Assembly (NCBI GenBank): GCA_025936115.1
Contig: JAICTZ010000035.1
Span: forward strand, 1-64,000
Source: Polyangiaceae bacterium
Lineage (GTDB): Bacteria > Myxococcota_A > Polyangia > Polyangiales > Polyangiaceae
DNA length: 64,000 nt
Direction of reading: 5' to 3'
The position numbers and the translations under genes were made by a program. The notes under the pieces are model-generated. The model ran no database searches, had not been told where the DNA came from, and saw only the letters and a list, made by a program, of their open reading frames with translations. Positions 1-9,304 of the stretch are shown piece by piece. Each line of letters opens with the position of its first letter. Position 1 is the first letter of the stretch.

Positions 1-1824
1 CACACGGGCGAAGCGGGCGCGATCGGCGCCGCGATCGAGACGCTACGCCGCTACAAGCGCACGGGGAAGACGCGCTTCATCGGCATGCAGGGCGTGCTGG
101 ATTTGGAGTACACGGCGACGACCAACGATTCGACGACGTGTCACTTCTGTCCGAACGAGTGCAAACGCACGTTCATCGACGCGAAGCGCCCGGACGGCTC
201 GACCTCGCGCTACATCTCCGGCTTCTCGTGCGAGAAGGGCACCGTCGAGAGCAAGGAAGCGATGCTCTCGCTGATGGCCGAGCGCAAAAAGACGGCCGCG
301 GAGTTCCCGAACCTCGTTGATTACGAGGCGACGCGCGCGTTCGTGCACCTTTACGACGCGGCGCCGATGCCGGCCGAAGGCACGCCGATCGAGGACGTGC
401 GCGTCGTCAAATCGCTCTTCCGCGTGAAGCACGAGAAGGTGACGCGCCCGTTCCGGCGCTCGAGTGAAGCTGCGCAGAAGCGCCGTAAAACGCTGCGCGT
501 CGGCATACCGCGCGTGCTCAACATCTATTCGACGGCGCCGTTCTTCCGCGCGTACTTCGAGGCGCTCGGCTTCGGTCGCTCGAACATCGTGTTCAGCGAC
601 GCGACGAGCGAGGAGATGTGGGTCGAGGGCGGCAAGTACGGCTCGATCGATCCGTGCTTCCCGAGCAAGGTGGCGCAGGCGCACGTTCACAACCTGCTCT
701 TCCACCACCATGAGCCCGAGCGGAAACGCCAGCTCGACTACATCTTCTTCCCGATCCTCACGCACGTGAACAACTTCGTGAAGGACACGCAGGACAACGC
801 GTCCTGTCCGATCGTTGCGGGCACGCCGGACGTGATGAAGGCGGCGTTCACCAAAGAGGTCGACTTCTTCGCGCAGCGCGGCATCGAGTACCTCGCCCCC
901 GCGCTCTCGTTCCAGGAGCCGGTGCTGCTCGCGCGCCGCATGTTCGAAACGTTCGGCAGCCGCCTCGACGTCACCGAGGACGAGAACGATCACGCCTGTC
1001 GCGAGGCGTGGCACGCGTTCGACGCCTTCGACAAGGATCTGCAAGAGAAGGGTCGCGCCATCCTCGAGACGGTCGAAGCCGAGGATCGCATCGCGATTTT
1101 GGTGCTGAATCGCCCGTACCACTCGGATCCGGGCTTGAATCACGGGATCCCCGAGGAGTTTCAGGTGCTCGGCTACCCGATCCTCTCGATTCGCTCGATT
1201 CCGAAGGACCGCGAGTACCTCGATCGCTACTACAAGGACGAGCTCGAGCGCGGCGTGATCAAGACGCCGCTCGAGCTCAACCACGTCTGGCCCGAGAACT
1301 ACTCGGTCAACAGCGCGCAGAAGGTGTGGGGCGCGGCGTTCGCGGCGCATCACCCGAACGTCGCCGTGCTCGATCTCTCGAGCTTCAAGTGCGGTCACGA
1401 CGCGCCGACCTACGGCCTCATCGACGCCATCCTGCAAACGTCGAAGACGCCGTCGGCGGCCTTGCACGATCTGGACGCCAACAAGCCGGGCGGCTCGATC
1501 AAGATCCGCGTCAAGACCTACGCGCACTCGCTGCTCTTGCAGCAGGAACGGCTCGAAGACCTCGGCTCGAAGAAGCGCGAGCTCGCGCGGCGCATCGACG
1601 AGAAACGCCTCGAGCTCCTGCGCCTGCGCCAAGCGCAGCTCGAGAGCGTGAAGCAGAACGACCCCGCGCTCGAGCAGAGCATCGCGGAGCTGGCCGAAAA
1701 AGTGCGGGCCTACGCGGCCCCCGCGCTCGCGCCCGAGCCCACGAGCGGCATCATGAAACTGGGCAAAAAGATGCCCGACGGTTCGATCCAACGCATCGCT
1801 GCCGAAGCGACCGCCGCCGAATAA
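1..1824 (+). CDS. CoA-dehydratase activase-related protein (BadF/BcrA-type ATPase C-terminus plus DUF2229), 5' partial
   Basis: The reading frame is open from the first base, so the N-terminus lies outside the window. The first residues (HTGEAGAIGAA) match the end of the ASKHA-type ATPase domain of activators of 2-hydroxyacyl-CoA dehydratases and benzoyl-CoA reductases. They are followed by a DUF2229-type region with a Cys-rich segment (CHFCPNEC) that could bind an Fe-S cluster, and a charged, probably coiled-coil tail around residues 500-550 of the visible part. Family members use ATP to drive one electron into the partner dehydratase. The next gene, 338 bp downstream on the same strand, encodes a protein of the partner type. 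The native substrate cannot be read from the sequence. An internal ATG at 85 is unlikely to be the real start because homology-like sequence precedes it. Confidence 0.82.
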   Translation, partial: HTGEAGAIGAAIETLRRYKRTGKTRFIGMQGVLDLEYTATTNDSTTCHFCPNECKRTFIDAKRPDGSTSRYISGFSCEKGTVESKEAMLSLMAERKKTAAEFPNLVDYEATRAFVHLYDAAPMPAEGTPIEDVRVVKSLFRVKHEKVTRPFRRSSEAAQKRRKTLRVGIPRVLNIYSTAPFFRAYFEALGFGRSNIVFSDATSEEMWVEGGKYGSIDPCFPSKVAQAHVHNLLFHHHEPERKRQLDYIFFPILTHVNNFVKDTQDNASCPIVAGTPDVMKAAFTKEVDFFAQRGIEYLAPALSFQEPVLLARRMFETFGSRLDVTEDENDHACREAWHAFDAFDKDLQEKGRAILETVEAEDRIAILVLNRPYHSDPGLNHGIPEEFQVLGYPILSIRSIPKDREYLDRYYKDELERGVIKTPLELNHVWPENYSVNSAQKVWGAAFAAHHPNVAVLDLSSFKCGHDAPTYGLIDAILQTSKTPSAALHDLDANKPGGSIKIRVKTYAHSLLLQQERLEDLGSKKRELARRIDEKRLELLRLRQAQLESVKQNDPALEQSIAELAEKVRAYAAPALAPEPTSGIMKLGKKMPDGSIQRIAAEATAAE

Positions 1825-2162
1825 CCACTCTTCTTCGATCTCACCAGCAACTTTGTAGACCGTGGAAGGCAAGATCTCGATCGTCATGGGAAGCGACTCG
1901 CTACGAGAGAACCGGCGGGGCCGGCGCTTTGCTGGTAAGCGAACGCTTCATTCGCGCGGCGCCATGCGCGAAATAGCGCCGCGCCCCCAATCCCTGCCCC
2001 GACACGACTTCGCGTTTGCCGAAAGCCCGTGCGTCACTTCCTGCGCACAAGGGGCCCAACCACCGGTCTCGCCGGCTTTTTCGCGTGGCGTACGCCCGCT
2101 CACGCCGATCGAGATCTGATCTTCCAAGACTTGATCAAGTCGACCCCGTAGGAGAACCCCCG
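1825..2162. other. intergenic stretch, no gene seen
   Basis: This 338-bp gap lies between the activase-type gene and the dehydratase-type gene. Open frames occur here (for example 1862-2119) but they lack a recognisable domain, and one would run into the next gene in another frame. I see no tRNA, strong hairpin or clear promoter hexamers. An AGGAG ribosome-binding site at about 2151-2155 belongs to the following gene. Confidence 0.5.
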
Positions 2163-4076
2163 ATGACCCAATCGATTTCCGAAGCTCACAGCCAAAAGCG
2201 CGCCCTGCCCATCGCGGGACGGAAACAGGAGTCACTCGACGTCGACGCGGAGCTTGCCCGCTTCGAGGCCGAAGAACGCGCCCGTCTCGGCCTCGCGGCA
2301 GAAGAGCAATGGGTCGAGAAGATGGCGAACCTCAGCTTCACGAAGCGCGAGAAGGGCAACGTCACGCTGCTCATCGGCGGCCTGACGATGGCGCACGACT
2401 ACCTCATCTCCGGCGCCTTCCGGAGCCTCGGTTACAACGTGGTGCCGCTCGACGCGCCCGACTACGAAGCGCTGCGCGCCGGCAAGGAGTTCGGCAACCG
2501 CGGGCAGTGCAACCCGACGTACTTCACGGTCGGAAATCTCGTGAAGTTCCTCGTGCACCTGCGCGACAAGAAGGGACTCTCCGCGAAGGAGGTCGTCGAT
2601 AACTACGTGTTCTTGACGGCAGGCGCGTGCGGCCCCTGCCGCTTCGGCATGTACGTGACCGAGTACCGCAAGGCCCTGCGCGACGCGGGCTTCGACGGCT
2701 TCCGCGTGATGCTGTTCCAGCAGCAGGGCGGCTTGAGCCAAGCGACGGGCGAGGAGAGCGGGCTCGAGCTCAATCCCCCGTTCTTCATCGGGCTCTTGAA
2801 GGGGCTGCTCGCCGGTGACGTAATCAACGGTATCGCCTACCGCCTGCGTCCGTACGAGGTGGTGCCCGGTGCGACCGACGCAGCCGTCGCCGAGGCCAAG
2901 AAGATTTGTTACGACGCGCTCTTCGAGAAACGCAGCATTTTGTGGGCGCTCCACCGGTCGCGAAAGCTCTTCGAAAAGGTCGAGGTCGATCGCACGATCC
3001 CGAAGCCCAAGGTCGCCATCATCGGCGAATTCTGGGCGATGACGACCGAAGGCGACGGCAACTACCAGCTGCAGCGCTTCCTCGAGCAGGAAGGCGCCGA
3101 GTGCGACATCCAGTTCGTCACGGCTTGGCTGCTCTACAACGTGTGGGAGGTGCGCTTCGACACCAAGAGCCGCGCGCACTTGCGCGGCAAAGACAGCGCC
3201 AAAGCGGGACTCGCCGGCACGAGCGACTTTCACGCCTTCAAAATGAAGGCGTCGCTCTGGGCCGCCGACAAGGCCATCCGGCTCGGCTTTCAGACCTTCG
3301 CCAACATCGGCGGATTCTACGGCTATCACCTGCCGGACATGGACGAAGTGGCCGACGTCGCAGCCCCCTTTTACAACAACGATCTCCGTGGCGGCGAAGG
3401 CCACATGGAAGTCGGCAAGCTGATTTTGAACGTCGTGAAGAGCAAGGCGACCATGACGCTCAGCGTGAAGCCGTTCGGCTGCATGCCGAGCTCGAGCGTG
3501 TCGGACGGCGTGCAGTCGCTCATCACCGAACGCTATCCCGGCACGATTTACTGTGCCGTCGAGACGAGCGGCGACGGCGCCGTGAACTTCCAGAGCCGCG
3601 TGCAGATGTACCTGTTCAAGGCGCGCCAAGCCGCCGGCGAAGAGTTCGAGCGCGCGCTCGCGACGACGGGTCTCAGCGTGGAGAAGCTGCGCGCGTTCTT
3701 GCAGGCGAATCCGAAGTACGCGGCGGGACTGCACAAGTCGCCGCACGCCGGCGGCTCGACGCCCGTCGATCTCATCCACGAAGTGGCAGAGGTCGTGAAT
3801 CTGTCGCCCGCCGAGCGTCGCTTCAAGCTCGCCCGCAAGCAGGCCTCGGCCGCGCTAGAATTTTTGACGAACGCCGCCAAGGATGCTCCTGCGAGCACCA
3901 AGTCCGCGGCGGTGCTCTTCGCGCAAGCAGCGGCCGAGCTCGCCGAAATCGCCAAGGAGAAGGCTCCCGGCCTCGCGGAAAACGCCGTCAACTCCGCGCG
4001 CGATCGGCTCGGCAAAATTCTGCCGTTCGCGGCGCGCCCGGCGACACCGGAGTCGGTCGCGACGGCGGCAGAGTAA
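2163..4076 (+). CDS. 2-hydroxyacyl-CoA dehydratase/CoA-activase-like protein
   Basis: This is a 637-residue protein related to the HgdB/BcrC-type subunits of 2-hydroxyacyl-CoA dehydratases and to the large activase-associated proteins. Visible features are conserved Cys-bearing segments (GQCNPTYF around residue 115 and GACGPCRFGMY around residue 160) suited to an Fe-S cluster, and a later block with CMPSSSVSDG. The C-terminal 100 residues are Ala/Lys-rich and helical. The ATG at 2163 was chosen because AGGAG stands about 8 bases upstream; the frame stays open to 2016, but that extension has no domain character. With the preceding activase it likely forms an ATP-driven electron-transfer pair. 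Substrate unknown. Confidence 0.8.
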   Translation: MTQSISEAHSQKRALPIAGRKQESLDVDAELARFEAEERARLGLAAEEQWVEKMANLSFTKREKGNVTLLIGGLTMAHDYLISGAFRSLGYNVVPLDAPDYEALRAGKEFGNRGQCNPTYFTVGNLVKFLVHLRDKKGLSAKEVVDNYVFLTAGACGPCRFGMYVTEYRKALRDAGFDGFRVMLFQQQGGLSQATGEESGLELNPPFFIGLLKGLLAGDVINGIAYRLRPYEVVPGATDAAVAEAKKICYDALFEKRSILWALHRSRKLFEKVEVDRTIPKPKVAIIGEFWAMTTEGDGNYQLQRFLEQEGAECDIQFVTAWLLYNVWEVRFDTKSRAHLRGKDSAKAGLAGTSDFHAFKMKASLWAADKAIRLGFQTFANIGGFYGYHLPDMDEVADVAAPFYNNDLRGGEGHMEVGKLILNVVKSKATMTLSVKPFGCMPSSSVSDGVQSLITERYPGTIYCAVETSGDGAVNFQSRVQMYLFKARQAAGEEFERALATTGLSVEKLRAFLQANPKYAAGLHKSPHAGGSTPVDLIHEVAEVVNLSPAERRFKLARKQASAALEFLTNAAKDAPASTKSAAVLFAQAAAELAEIAKEKAPGLAENAVNSARDRLGKILPFAARPATPESVATAAE

Positions 4077-4080
4077 ACGC

Positions 4081-4130
4081 GTCACGGCGAGGCGGACACC
4101 TTCGGGATGTCCGCCTCAGCGGCGCGTGAC
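4081..4130. terminator. nested hairpin, probable terminator
   Basis: A perfect 10-bp stem (4089-4098 with 4108-4117) closes a loop containing TTCG, a stabilising tetraloop sequence. An outer 6-bp stem (GTCACG 4081-4086 with CGTGAC 4125-4130) encloses it. It starts 5 bases after the stop codon of the dehydratase-like gene. There is no T-tract, so it may act through RNA folding or as a 3'-end stabiliser rather than as a classic intrinsic terminator. Confidence 0.6.
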
Positions 4131-4298
4131 TGCGGCAAGTATAACGACCTCGACGCTTACCCGTGCCGCGCGTCGCGGCCTCTGGGCGTTTGCTCGAGCG
4201 CATACGAACGCACTCGCGTGCAACCCGGGAGGCGCATCTGCGTTTTGTCGTGCACAAAGCCCGTGCGGTCGGCAGCTCTCTGAGAGTTCGCCTCCTCC

Positions 4299-6065
4299 AT
4301 GTCGAAGCAACCAGAGACCGCAGCCGGCGCGCGGACGCCGATGACGCGTACTGCGCACTGTTGGGGTCGTTTACTCGCGCTGGCCGGTGCCGTCGGGCTG
4401 GTCGCGGCTACCTCGGGTTGTTCGAGTGGCGGCAGTGCGGCCGGAGTTGGCGACACGTCAGGAAAAGGCGGCACGTCCGGCACCGGTAATACCAGCGGAA
4501 CTGGCGGGCGGTCGCCAGGCGGCTCCGGCGGTAACTCGAATGCCGGGGCCGGCGGCACGAACGGCGTCGCGGGCCGTGGCACCGGTGGCGGTGGTATCGG
4601 GGGCATCGGTGGCACCAGTGGTAGGCGCGGCGGTGTCGCGGGCAGTGGTGGCGGTGCTGGGTCGGGCGGGAGAGCGGGCTCCGGCGCCGGCGGAGCGGCG
4701 GGCACGGCGGGAACCAGCGGCGGCGCGGGCGCTCCTCCCACGGGCGGAACGTCGGGCGCCGGTGGCGCGCCGTGCACGCCGGCACAGGCAGGCGCGGGCG
4801 GGACTGCGACGTGCACTCCACCCGCGCCGCCTTCGGCCAAAGATTCGGTCACGCTCGATATGGCGATGGCCCAGGGCGCGCCGACGTATTCCGGTTCCGG
4901 GTTCATCTACGGCATTTCCGAAGATGGCGTCCAGCCGCCCACCGCCCTGCTGAGCGACATCAAAGTAACAGGATTCCGCGCCGGGCGCGGAGTCACTGGG
5001 GACTGCGGACAGGCGGCCTGGGACACCCATTGGAAGGTGATTAAGGGGTACTACGCGAAGGCGAAGGAGCTGGGAGTGCCGATGCAGATACTGGTCAGTG
5101 ACGACTACCAGTATTCCTGCCCGATTCCCGGAGATGGCGGCGATTGGACGACGTTCACGGATTTCATGACGCAGCTCATCGACAACGTGAAGGCCAATGG
5201 CATGACCGGTCCCGACGTGCGCTGGGAGCTCTGGAACGAGGCCGATTACAGCGGCTTCTGGAAAGGAACCCAGGCACAGTGGCTGGATACCTGGAAGCAC
5301 GCCTACCAGCAGATCCGCACCGCGATACCCGGCGCCATGATCGAAGGGCCGAGCCTCTCGACGGGCGCGGGTGGTTCCTGGATGGGCGCCTTCCTCGACT
5401 ACGCCAAGACGAACAACGTCATGCCGGATTACATCACGTGGCACGACGCTGGCGGGGGGGGCGATCCGGTGGGCGATCTGGCCACGATCAATCGCGGGCT
5501 TTCGAGCCGTGGAATCACGAGCGTGAAAGGCTTCGACCTCAACGAATATGGTTCGACAGCCGAGCAGAACCCGGGCCACTCCGCCTGGTTCCTGGCAAGA
5601 TTCGCTCGGGCCGGCATCGAAGGTATGCGCAGCAACTGGGCCGGCGGATCGACGTTCTTTTCGAACATGGGGGACCTCGTGGCGCCCAACTGGAAGCCGA
5701 ACAGTCAGTATTGGATCTACAAGCGCTACGCCGATCAGACCGGCTTGCGCACCAGCGTCACGGCCGGAATGCAAGTGGATGCCGTGGCGTATCAGGATGC
5801 GTGCGCCGCCAAGTCCATCATCGTGGTGGGTAACAAGGGTGTGACGGGGGCAGTCAACGTCGTCATCAAGAACATCCCGGGCTGGCTGCAGACGGGCGGC
5901 TCAACGAAGGTCCTCGTGGAAAAGATGCCGACTGGCAATGCGGCCCTGAGCGCCCCCGCGGTCGTCTCCAATGCGGCCGCGACCGTGACTTGCAACGCCA
6001 TGACAGTCACCATCGACTGGGCCACCGCCGCCGACGGTTACGTCGTGACGTTGAGCCCGCCCTGA
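4299..6065 (+). CDS. secreted clan GH-A glycoside hydrolase-like lipoprotein
   Basis: A 588-residue predicted lipoprotein. The N-terminus is basic, then hydrophobic (LLALAGAVGLVAA), and ends in a lipobox-like TSGC at about residues 37-40. A Gly/Ser/Thr-rich spacer of about 120 residues follows. The C-terminal ~400 residues look like a TIM-barrel glycosidase of the GH39/GH-A kind: ELWNE places a candidate acid/base Glu near residue 314, and DLNEYG places a candidate nucleophile Glu near residue 416. A short beta-rich tail ends the protein. It probably acts on polysaccharide at the cell surface. A second ATG at 4341 is an equally possible start. It converges with the next gene, 12 bp away, which is also glycosidase-like. 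The exact family is uncertain. Confidence 0.72.
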   Translation: MSKQPETAAGARTPMTRTAHCWGRLLALAGAVGLVAATSGCSSGGSAAGVGDTSGKGGTSGTGNTSGTGGRSPGGSGGNSNAGAGGTNGVAGRGTGGGGIGGIGGTSGRRGGVAGSGGGAGSGGRAGSGAGGAAGTAGTSGGAGAPPTGGTSGAGGAPCTPAQAGAGGTATCTPPAPPSAKDSVTLDMAMAQGAPTYSGSGFIYGISEDGVQPPTALLSDIKVTGFRAGRGVTGDCGQAAWDTHWKVIKGYYAKAKELGVPMQILVSDDYQYSCPIPGDGGDWTTFTDFMTQLIDNVKANGMTGPDVRWELWNEADYSGFWKGTQAQWLDTWKHAYQQIRTAIPGAMIEGPSLSTGAGGSWMGAFLDYAKTNNVMPDYITWHDAGGGGDPVGDLATINRGLSSRGITSVKGFDLNEYGSTAEQNPGHSAWFLARFARAGIEGMRSNWAGGSTFFSNMGDLVAPNWKPNSQYWIYKRYADQTGLRTSVTAGMQVDAVAYQDACAAKSIIVVGNKGVTGAVNVVIKNIPGWLQTGGSTKVLVEKMPTGNAALSAPAVVSNAAATVTCNAMTVTIDWATAADGYVVTLSPP

Positions 6066-6077
6066 GTTTAAGCGCGG

Positions 6078-7802
6078 CTATCGCTTGCTGCGGCGCCTGG
6101 AGCGTCGGCGGCCGAGCAGCCCGAGAAGCGTCAAGACGGCGAGTGACTTCGACGGAGCCGGCCCCTCCGCGACTCGACAACCGCAACCCTCGGCATCGGA
6201 CCCTGTATCGGGCTTCGAACCGTGTGACGCTTGCGTCCCGGCGACCGCAAGTTGACCGCCAGCCGCGAACCGCCCTCCTGCGCCGTTACTCACGGCACCG
6301 CCCGTGGCGGTGGCGCCAGCGGAGTTCGAACGCCCTCCGGTTGCCGCTTGGCCACTCGTCGAGCCGCCGACGGCGGCGCCGCCGGTGGACGTGAGGCCAC
6401 CGCTGCCAGCAACGGCGCCGGCTGTTCCACCGTTTCCGCCCGTGCCTCCCGTGCCTGACGCAGCACCCGTCCCCGCACCACTAGCGCCTGTGCCACCGGT
6501 CCCTGCACCGCCCGCGCCGCGGCCACCGTTTCCCGCACCGCCCGCCGCGCGGCCACCGGTCCCCGCGCCACCGGTCCCCGCGCCACCGGCCCCCGCACCG
6601 CCCGTCCCGCCGCTACCGAAATCGTTGTCGAAAGAAACGCCGTCGAAGGGCACCACGACGATCTTGGTGCCATGAGGGGTGCCGGGGAGGACTTGGTTGT
6701 CCTTGTCTACATCGGACACGGCCCAGGTGATGTGGGTGGGATGACCGTCTTCTAGAACCACGCCCGGGCGCTCCATCTTGTACCACTGCGAACAAGTGGT
6801 CGTGCCCTCGTAACAGAAGATCTTCTGATAGTCGCGCGGGGACCAGGCGTACCCGTTGTCCTTCCAATTGAGGCCGTCGGTCGAATACACGTGCCAGCCA
6901 ACGCGATCTCCGGAACCCGAATAGATGACGTGGTAGACGCCTCCGCTGCGCCAGATGTGGGGATCCTCCTGCCAGATGTAGGTGGGATTCGACACCCCAG
7001 GTATCGACGTTCGCTTGGGGTAGATGCTGCCGACAACCGGATTGCCCTGTGCGTCGGTATTGTTCTGGGTATACGCGCACGTCGGCATCTGCTTCACGTA
7101 GTTGCCGCACAGCGTGTCCGAGATCGCGATGGTTCCGTTGCGCTCCACGATTTCGAACTTGCCGTCGTGGCGCGGGATCAGGCTGATGTTGGATGCACCG
7201 ATTCCGCTCGTAGGCTTGCACCCCGTCCACGGACCGTCGAGAGAGCTCGACTTGTAGATCGTGAAGGGAACGATCTCACTGACGACGACGGCGTAGCTGC
7301 CATCTGGTAACTCGACCGCGGAGACGTTGTGTCCCTTGTGCGACCCGTTGTCGCTGTAGATGTAGTCTTGGCGTACGTACGGGCCGAGCACGTTGGTTTG
7401 GCTGATGGCATGGAAGGCGTCCGAGGTCTGCCAGGCGGTGCCGAAATTCGTGTCCCCCGAGAACGTGCTCATGAACAGGTGATACTTGCCGTCCTGAGCT
7501 TTGATGATCTGTCCGTCCCAGTAGTAGTAGTCTGGGTGGACGCCCGCGCCCTTGGCGCTTTCGATGCCGTTGGACAGGTCGCGCGGCAGCACCCCCGCCA
7601 CTCCCCAGCTAGCTGAGCTGAGCGGCGCGACGGTGGGCGTCGGCTTGAGGTAGTCCTCGAAAGGCCTGGCGCTCGCGGTTTCAGCGACGCTGACGCCAGC
7701 GAGCAACGCTGCGACGCTGAGGCGTGCGCATGCGGCTGATCGGGACGAGCGGAGCGTTAGGTGGCTTGGGAGGCAACGCACGGTGCCAAAGCATATTCGC
7801 AA
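6078..7802 (-). CDS. secreted beta-propeller glycosidase-like protein with MYXO-CTERM tail
   Basis: A 574-residue exported protein. A basic/hydrophobic N-terminus resembles a signal peptide (cleavage near ASARP, residues 44-48). Residues ~60-390 look like a five-bladed propeller of the GH43/GH117 kind, with YYYWDGQIIKAQDGKYHLF and repeated W/G/D-rich blades. A Gly/Ala/Thr-rich spacer of about 100 residues leads to the end: GCGCRVAEG, a short hydrophobic run (LAVLTLLGLLG) and an Arg-rich tail. That three-part ending is the MYXO-CTERM sorting signal, known in Myxococcota for surface anchoring, and is the strongest lineage marker in the window. Carbohydrate substrate unknown; the catalytic family call is an inference. 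Confidence 0.72.
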   Translation of the reverse strand: MRICFGTVRCLPSHLTLRSSRSAACARLSVAALLAGVSVAETASARPFEDYLKPTPTVAPLSSASWGVAGVLPRDLSNGIESAKGAGVHPDYYYWDGQIIKAQDGKYHLFMSTFSGDTNFGTAWQTSDAFHAISQTNVLGPYVRQDYIYSDNGSHKGHNVSAVELPDGSYAVVVSEIVPFTIYKSSSLDGPWTGCKPTSGIGASNISLIPRHDGKFEIVERNGTIAISDTLCGNYVKQMPTCAYTQNNTDAQGNPVVGSIYPKRTSIPGVSNPTYIWQEDPHIWRSGGVYHVIYSGSGDRVGWHVYSTDGLNWKDNGYAWSPRDYQKIFCYEGTTTCSQWYKMERPGVVLEDGHPTHITWAVSDVDKDNQVLPGTPHGTKIVVVPFDGVSFDNDFGSGGTGGAGAGGAGTGGAGTGGRAAGGAGNGGRGAGGAGTGGTGASGAGTGAASGTGGTGGNGGTAGAVAGSGGLTSTGGAAVGGSTSGQAATGGRSNSAGATATGGAVSNGAGGRFAAGGQLAVAGTQASHGSKPDTGSDAEGCGCRVAEGPAPSKSLAVLTLLGLLGRRRSRRRSKR

Positions 7803-7901
7803 GCTCGCGCTCAGGCCAGAACGCCCGGGCGCTCGCTCACCTCACCCCCTAGCGTTACCTGACGACGGCGGCGTAACTGTCTACATGGCCCTCACTGTGC
7901 A

Positions 7902-8363
7902 ATGAATTCTTCGAAATCGTCTTTGGCTTTCAGCTACGAATTAACGGCGCGAATCGACGGAGCAAACACAACGCGGGCAGTCGATACTTCCTGCCCGCTC
8001 GTCGAGGCCAGCCTGTGCGCGGGCTACCCTGCCCGTGCGACCGGGCAGGCGCTCGGCAACGAAGCAGCCGCACTCGCGTTGCTCGAGCGCATCCCGCTCG
8101 AACACGTGGGCCGCGGACTCGAGCTACGTCTCTTGCGCGGCGAGCTCCGCGCCAGGCACGATTGCCGCACGGCGATACTCGACTTCGATCGCGTGCTCGG
8201 CGCTCACCCCAGTCGAAGCCTCGACGAACGCGCGCTGTACGGTCGCGCCACCTGCCGCCGCTCGGTCGGCGAGCTCGCCGGCGCGAGTGCCGATTTCGGC
8301 GCGTACCTCGCGCGTTACCCGGACGGGCGCTTTGCCGCCACGGTGCGCGGGCTTTCGCGCTGA
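7902..8363 (+). CDS. small TPR-like protein, possibly a truncated gene
   Basis: A 153-residue protein whose last ~80 residues have helical TPR-like character (RALYGRATCRRSVGELAGAS, then FGAYLARYPDGRFAATV). Such repeats commonly end the membrane proteins encoded beside ECF sigma factors in myxobacteria. The first ~35 codons have lower GC and different codon use from the rest, no ribosome-binding site is evident, and no membrane segment or sigma gene is nearby. It may therefore be the surviving 3' end of a larger anti-sigma-type gene, or the true start may lie further downstream. Function unknown. Confidence 0.5.
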   Translation: MNSSKSSLAFSYELTARIDGANTTRAVDTSCPLVEASLCAGYPARATGQALGNEAAALALLERIPLEHVGRGLELRLLRGELRARHDCRTAILDFDRVLGAHPSRSLDERALYGRATCRRSVGELAGASADFGAYLARYPDGRFAATVRGLSR

Positions 8364-8379
8364 ACCGGAACGACCGGAG

Positions 8380-9291
8380 CTACTCGGCCGCTTGCGGCAG
8401 ACCGAGCGGGCGTTCGCTGAGGGAGCGCTGGGCCTTTTTGACGCGCCGTCCCGCCACGACCGCGTAGGTGACACCGAGCGCGACGGCGAGTGGCGCCACG
8501 ACCGCGAGCGTGATGTTCGTCGTGCCGACGAGCTTCAGCCCCGAAACCAAGAGCACGACCACGAGACATGAGCGAATCACGTGATCGGGCGCGCGGGACG
8601 AGAAACGCGCGCCCAGGAAGACGCCCGGCACGCTGCCGATCAGAATCGACGCCGTGAGCCCGAGCTTGAAGTCACCGAACAAGAGGTGTCCGGCCGCGGC
8701 GCTCGCGACGAGGGGGACGGCTTGCACGAGATCGGTACCCACGAGCTCGGAGAGCTTCAGGCGCGGGTAGAGCATGAGCAGGAGGATGATCATCAGCGAG
8801 CCCGAGCCGACGGAGGTGAGTCCGACGACGAGCCCGCCGAGGATGCCGATGAGGAGCGTCGGCAACGGCTTCACGACGAGCGGCATCTGACTCTCACCGG
8901 GCTTCTTTCGCGCGGCGAGCAGCGGCTTCACGATCAGGCCGACCGTCACGACGAGCAGCGCGACGCCGAGCGCAAACTTCACGTTTGCTTGCAACGCGGC
9001 GCCGGATCCGAAGTGACGCAGCAACATGACACCCAAGAAGGCCGAGGGCACCGAGCCGAGCACCAGCCACTTCACGAGACCCAGGTTCACCGTGCCGCGG
9101 CGCCAGTGCACGCCCCCACCGATGGGCTTCATCACCATGGCCGCGACGATGTCGCTCGACACGGCCGTGAGCGGCTCGATTCCGAACAGGATCACGAGGA
9201 CCGGCGTCATCAGCGCTCCGCCGCCCATGCCCGTCAGGCCGACGACGAAACCAACGAATGCACCAGCCAGCGTGACGAGCGGGTCGAGCAT
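8380..9291 (-). CDS. TauE/SafE family anion exporter
   Basis: A 303-residue integral membrane protein with about eight hydrophobic segments arranged as two similar halves. Each half has the Gly-rich signature of the family: GFVVGLTGMGGGALMTPVLV near the start and LGGLVVGLTSVGSGSLMII in the middle. TauE/SafE proteins export sulfite, sulfoacetate or related small anions across the inner membrane. It stands alone, facing away from the antiporter operon; an AT-rich inverted repeat lies just upstream of its start. The actual substrate cannot be deduced. Confidence 0.87.
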   Translation of the reverse strand: MLDPLVTLAGAFVGFVVGLTGMGGGALMTPVLVILFGIEPLTAVSSDIVAAMVMKPIGGGVHWRRGTVNLGLVKWLVLGSVPSAFLGVMLLRHFGSGAALQANVKFALGVALLVVTVGLIVKPLLAARKKPGESQMPLVVKPLPTLLIGILGGLVVGLTSVGSGSLMIILLLMLYPRLKLSELVGTDLVQAVPLVASAAAGHLLFGDFKLGLTASILIGSVPGVFLGARFSSRAPDHVIRSCLVVVLLVSGLKLVGTTNITLAVVAPLAVALGVTYAVVAGRRVKKAQRSLSERPLGLPQAAE

Positions 9292-9304
9292 GACTGGAAC
9301 GTAT

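Noticed and set aside
43..1887. Long minus-strand open frame (614 codons) opposite the activase-type gene
   Set aside because: It is the antisense shadow of a GC-rich coding region; the product is Arg/Val/Leu-rich without domain or ribosome-binding site, and the plus strand encodes a recognisable protein.
1862..2119. Possible 85-residue gene between the first two genes
   Set aside because: No signal, domain or ribosome-binding site; it overlaps the leader of the next gene in another frame.
2232..3779. 515-codon minus-strand frame opposite the dehydratase-like gene
   Set aside because: Same antisense effect of high GC at third codon positions; composition is low-complexity and no family is matched.
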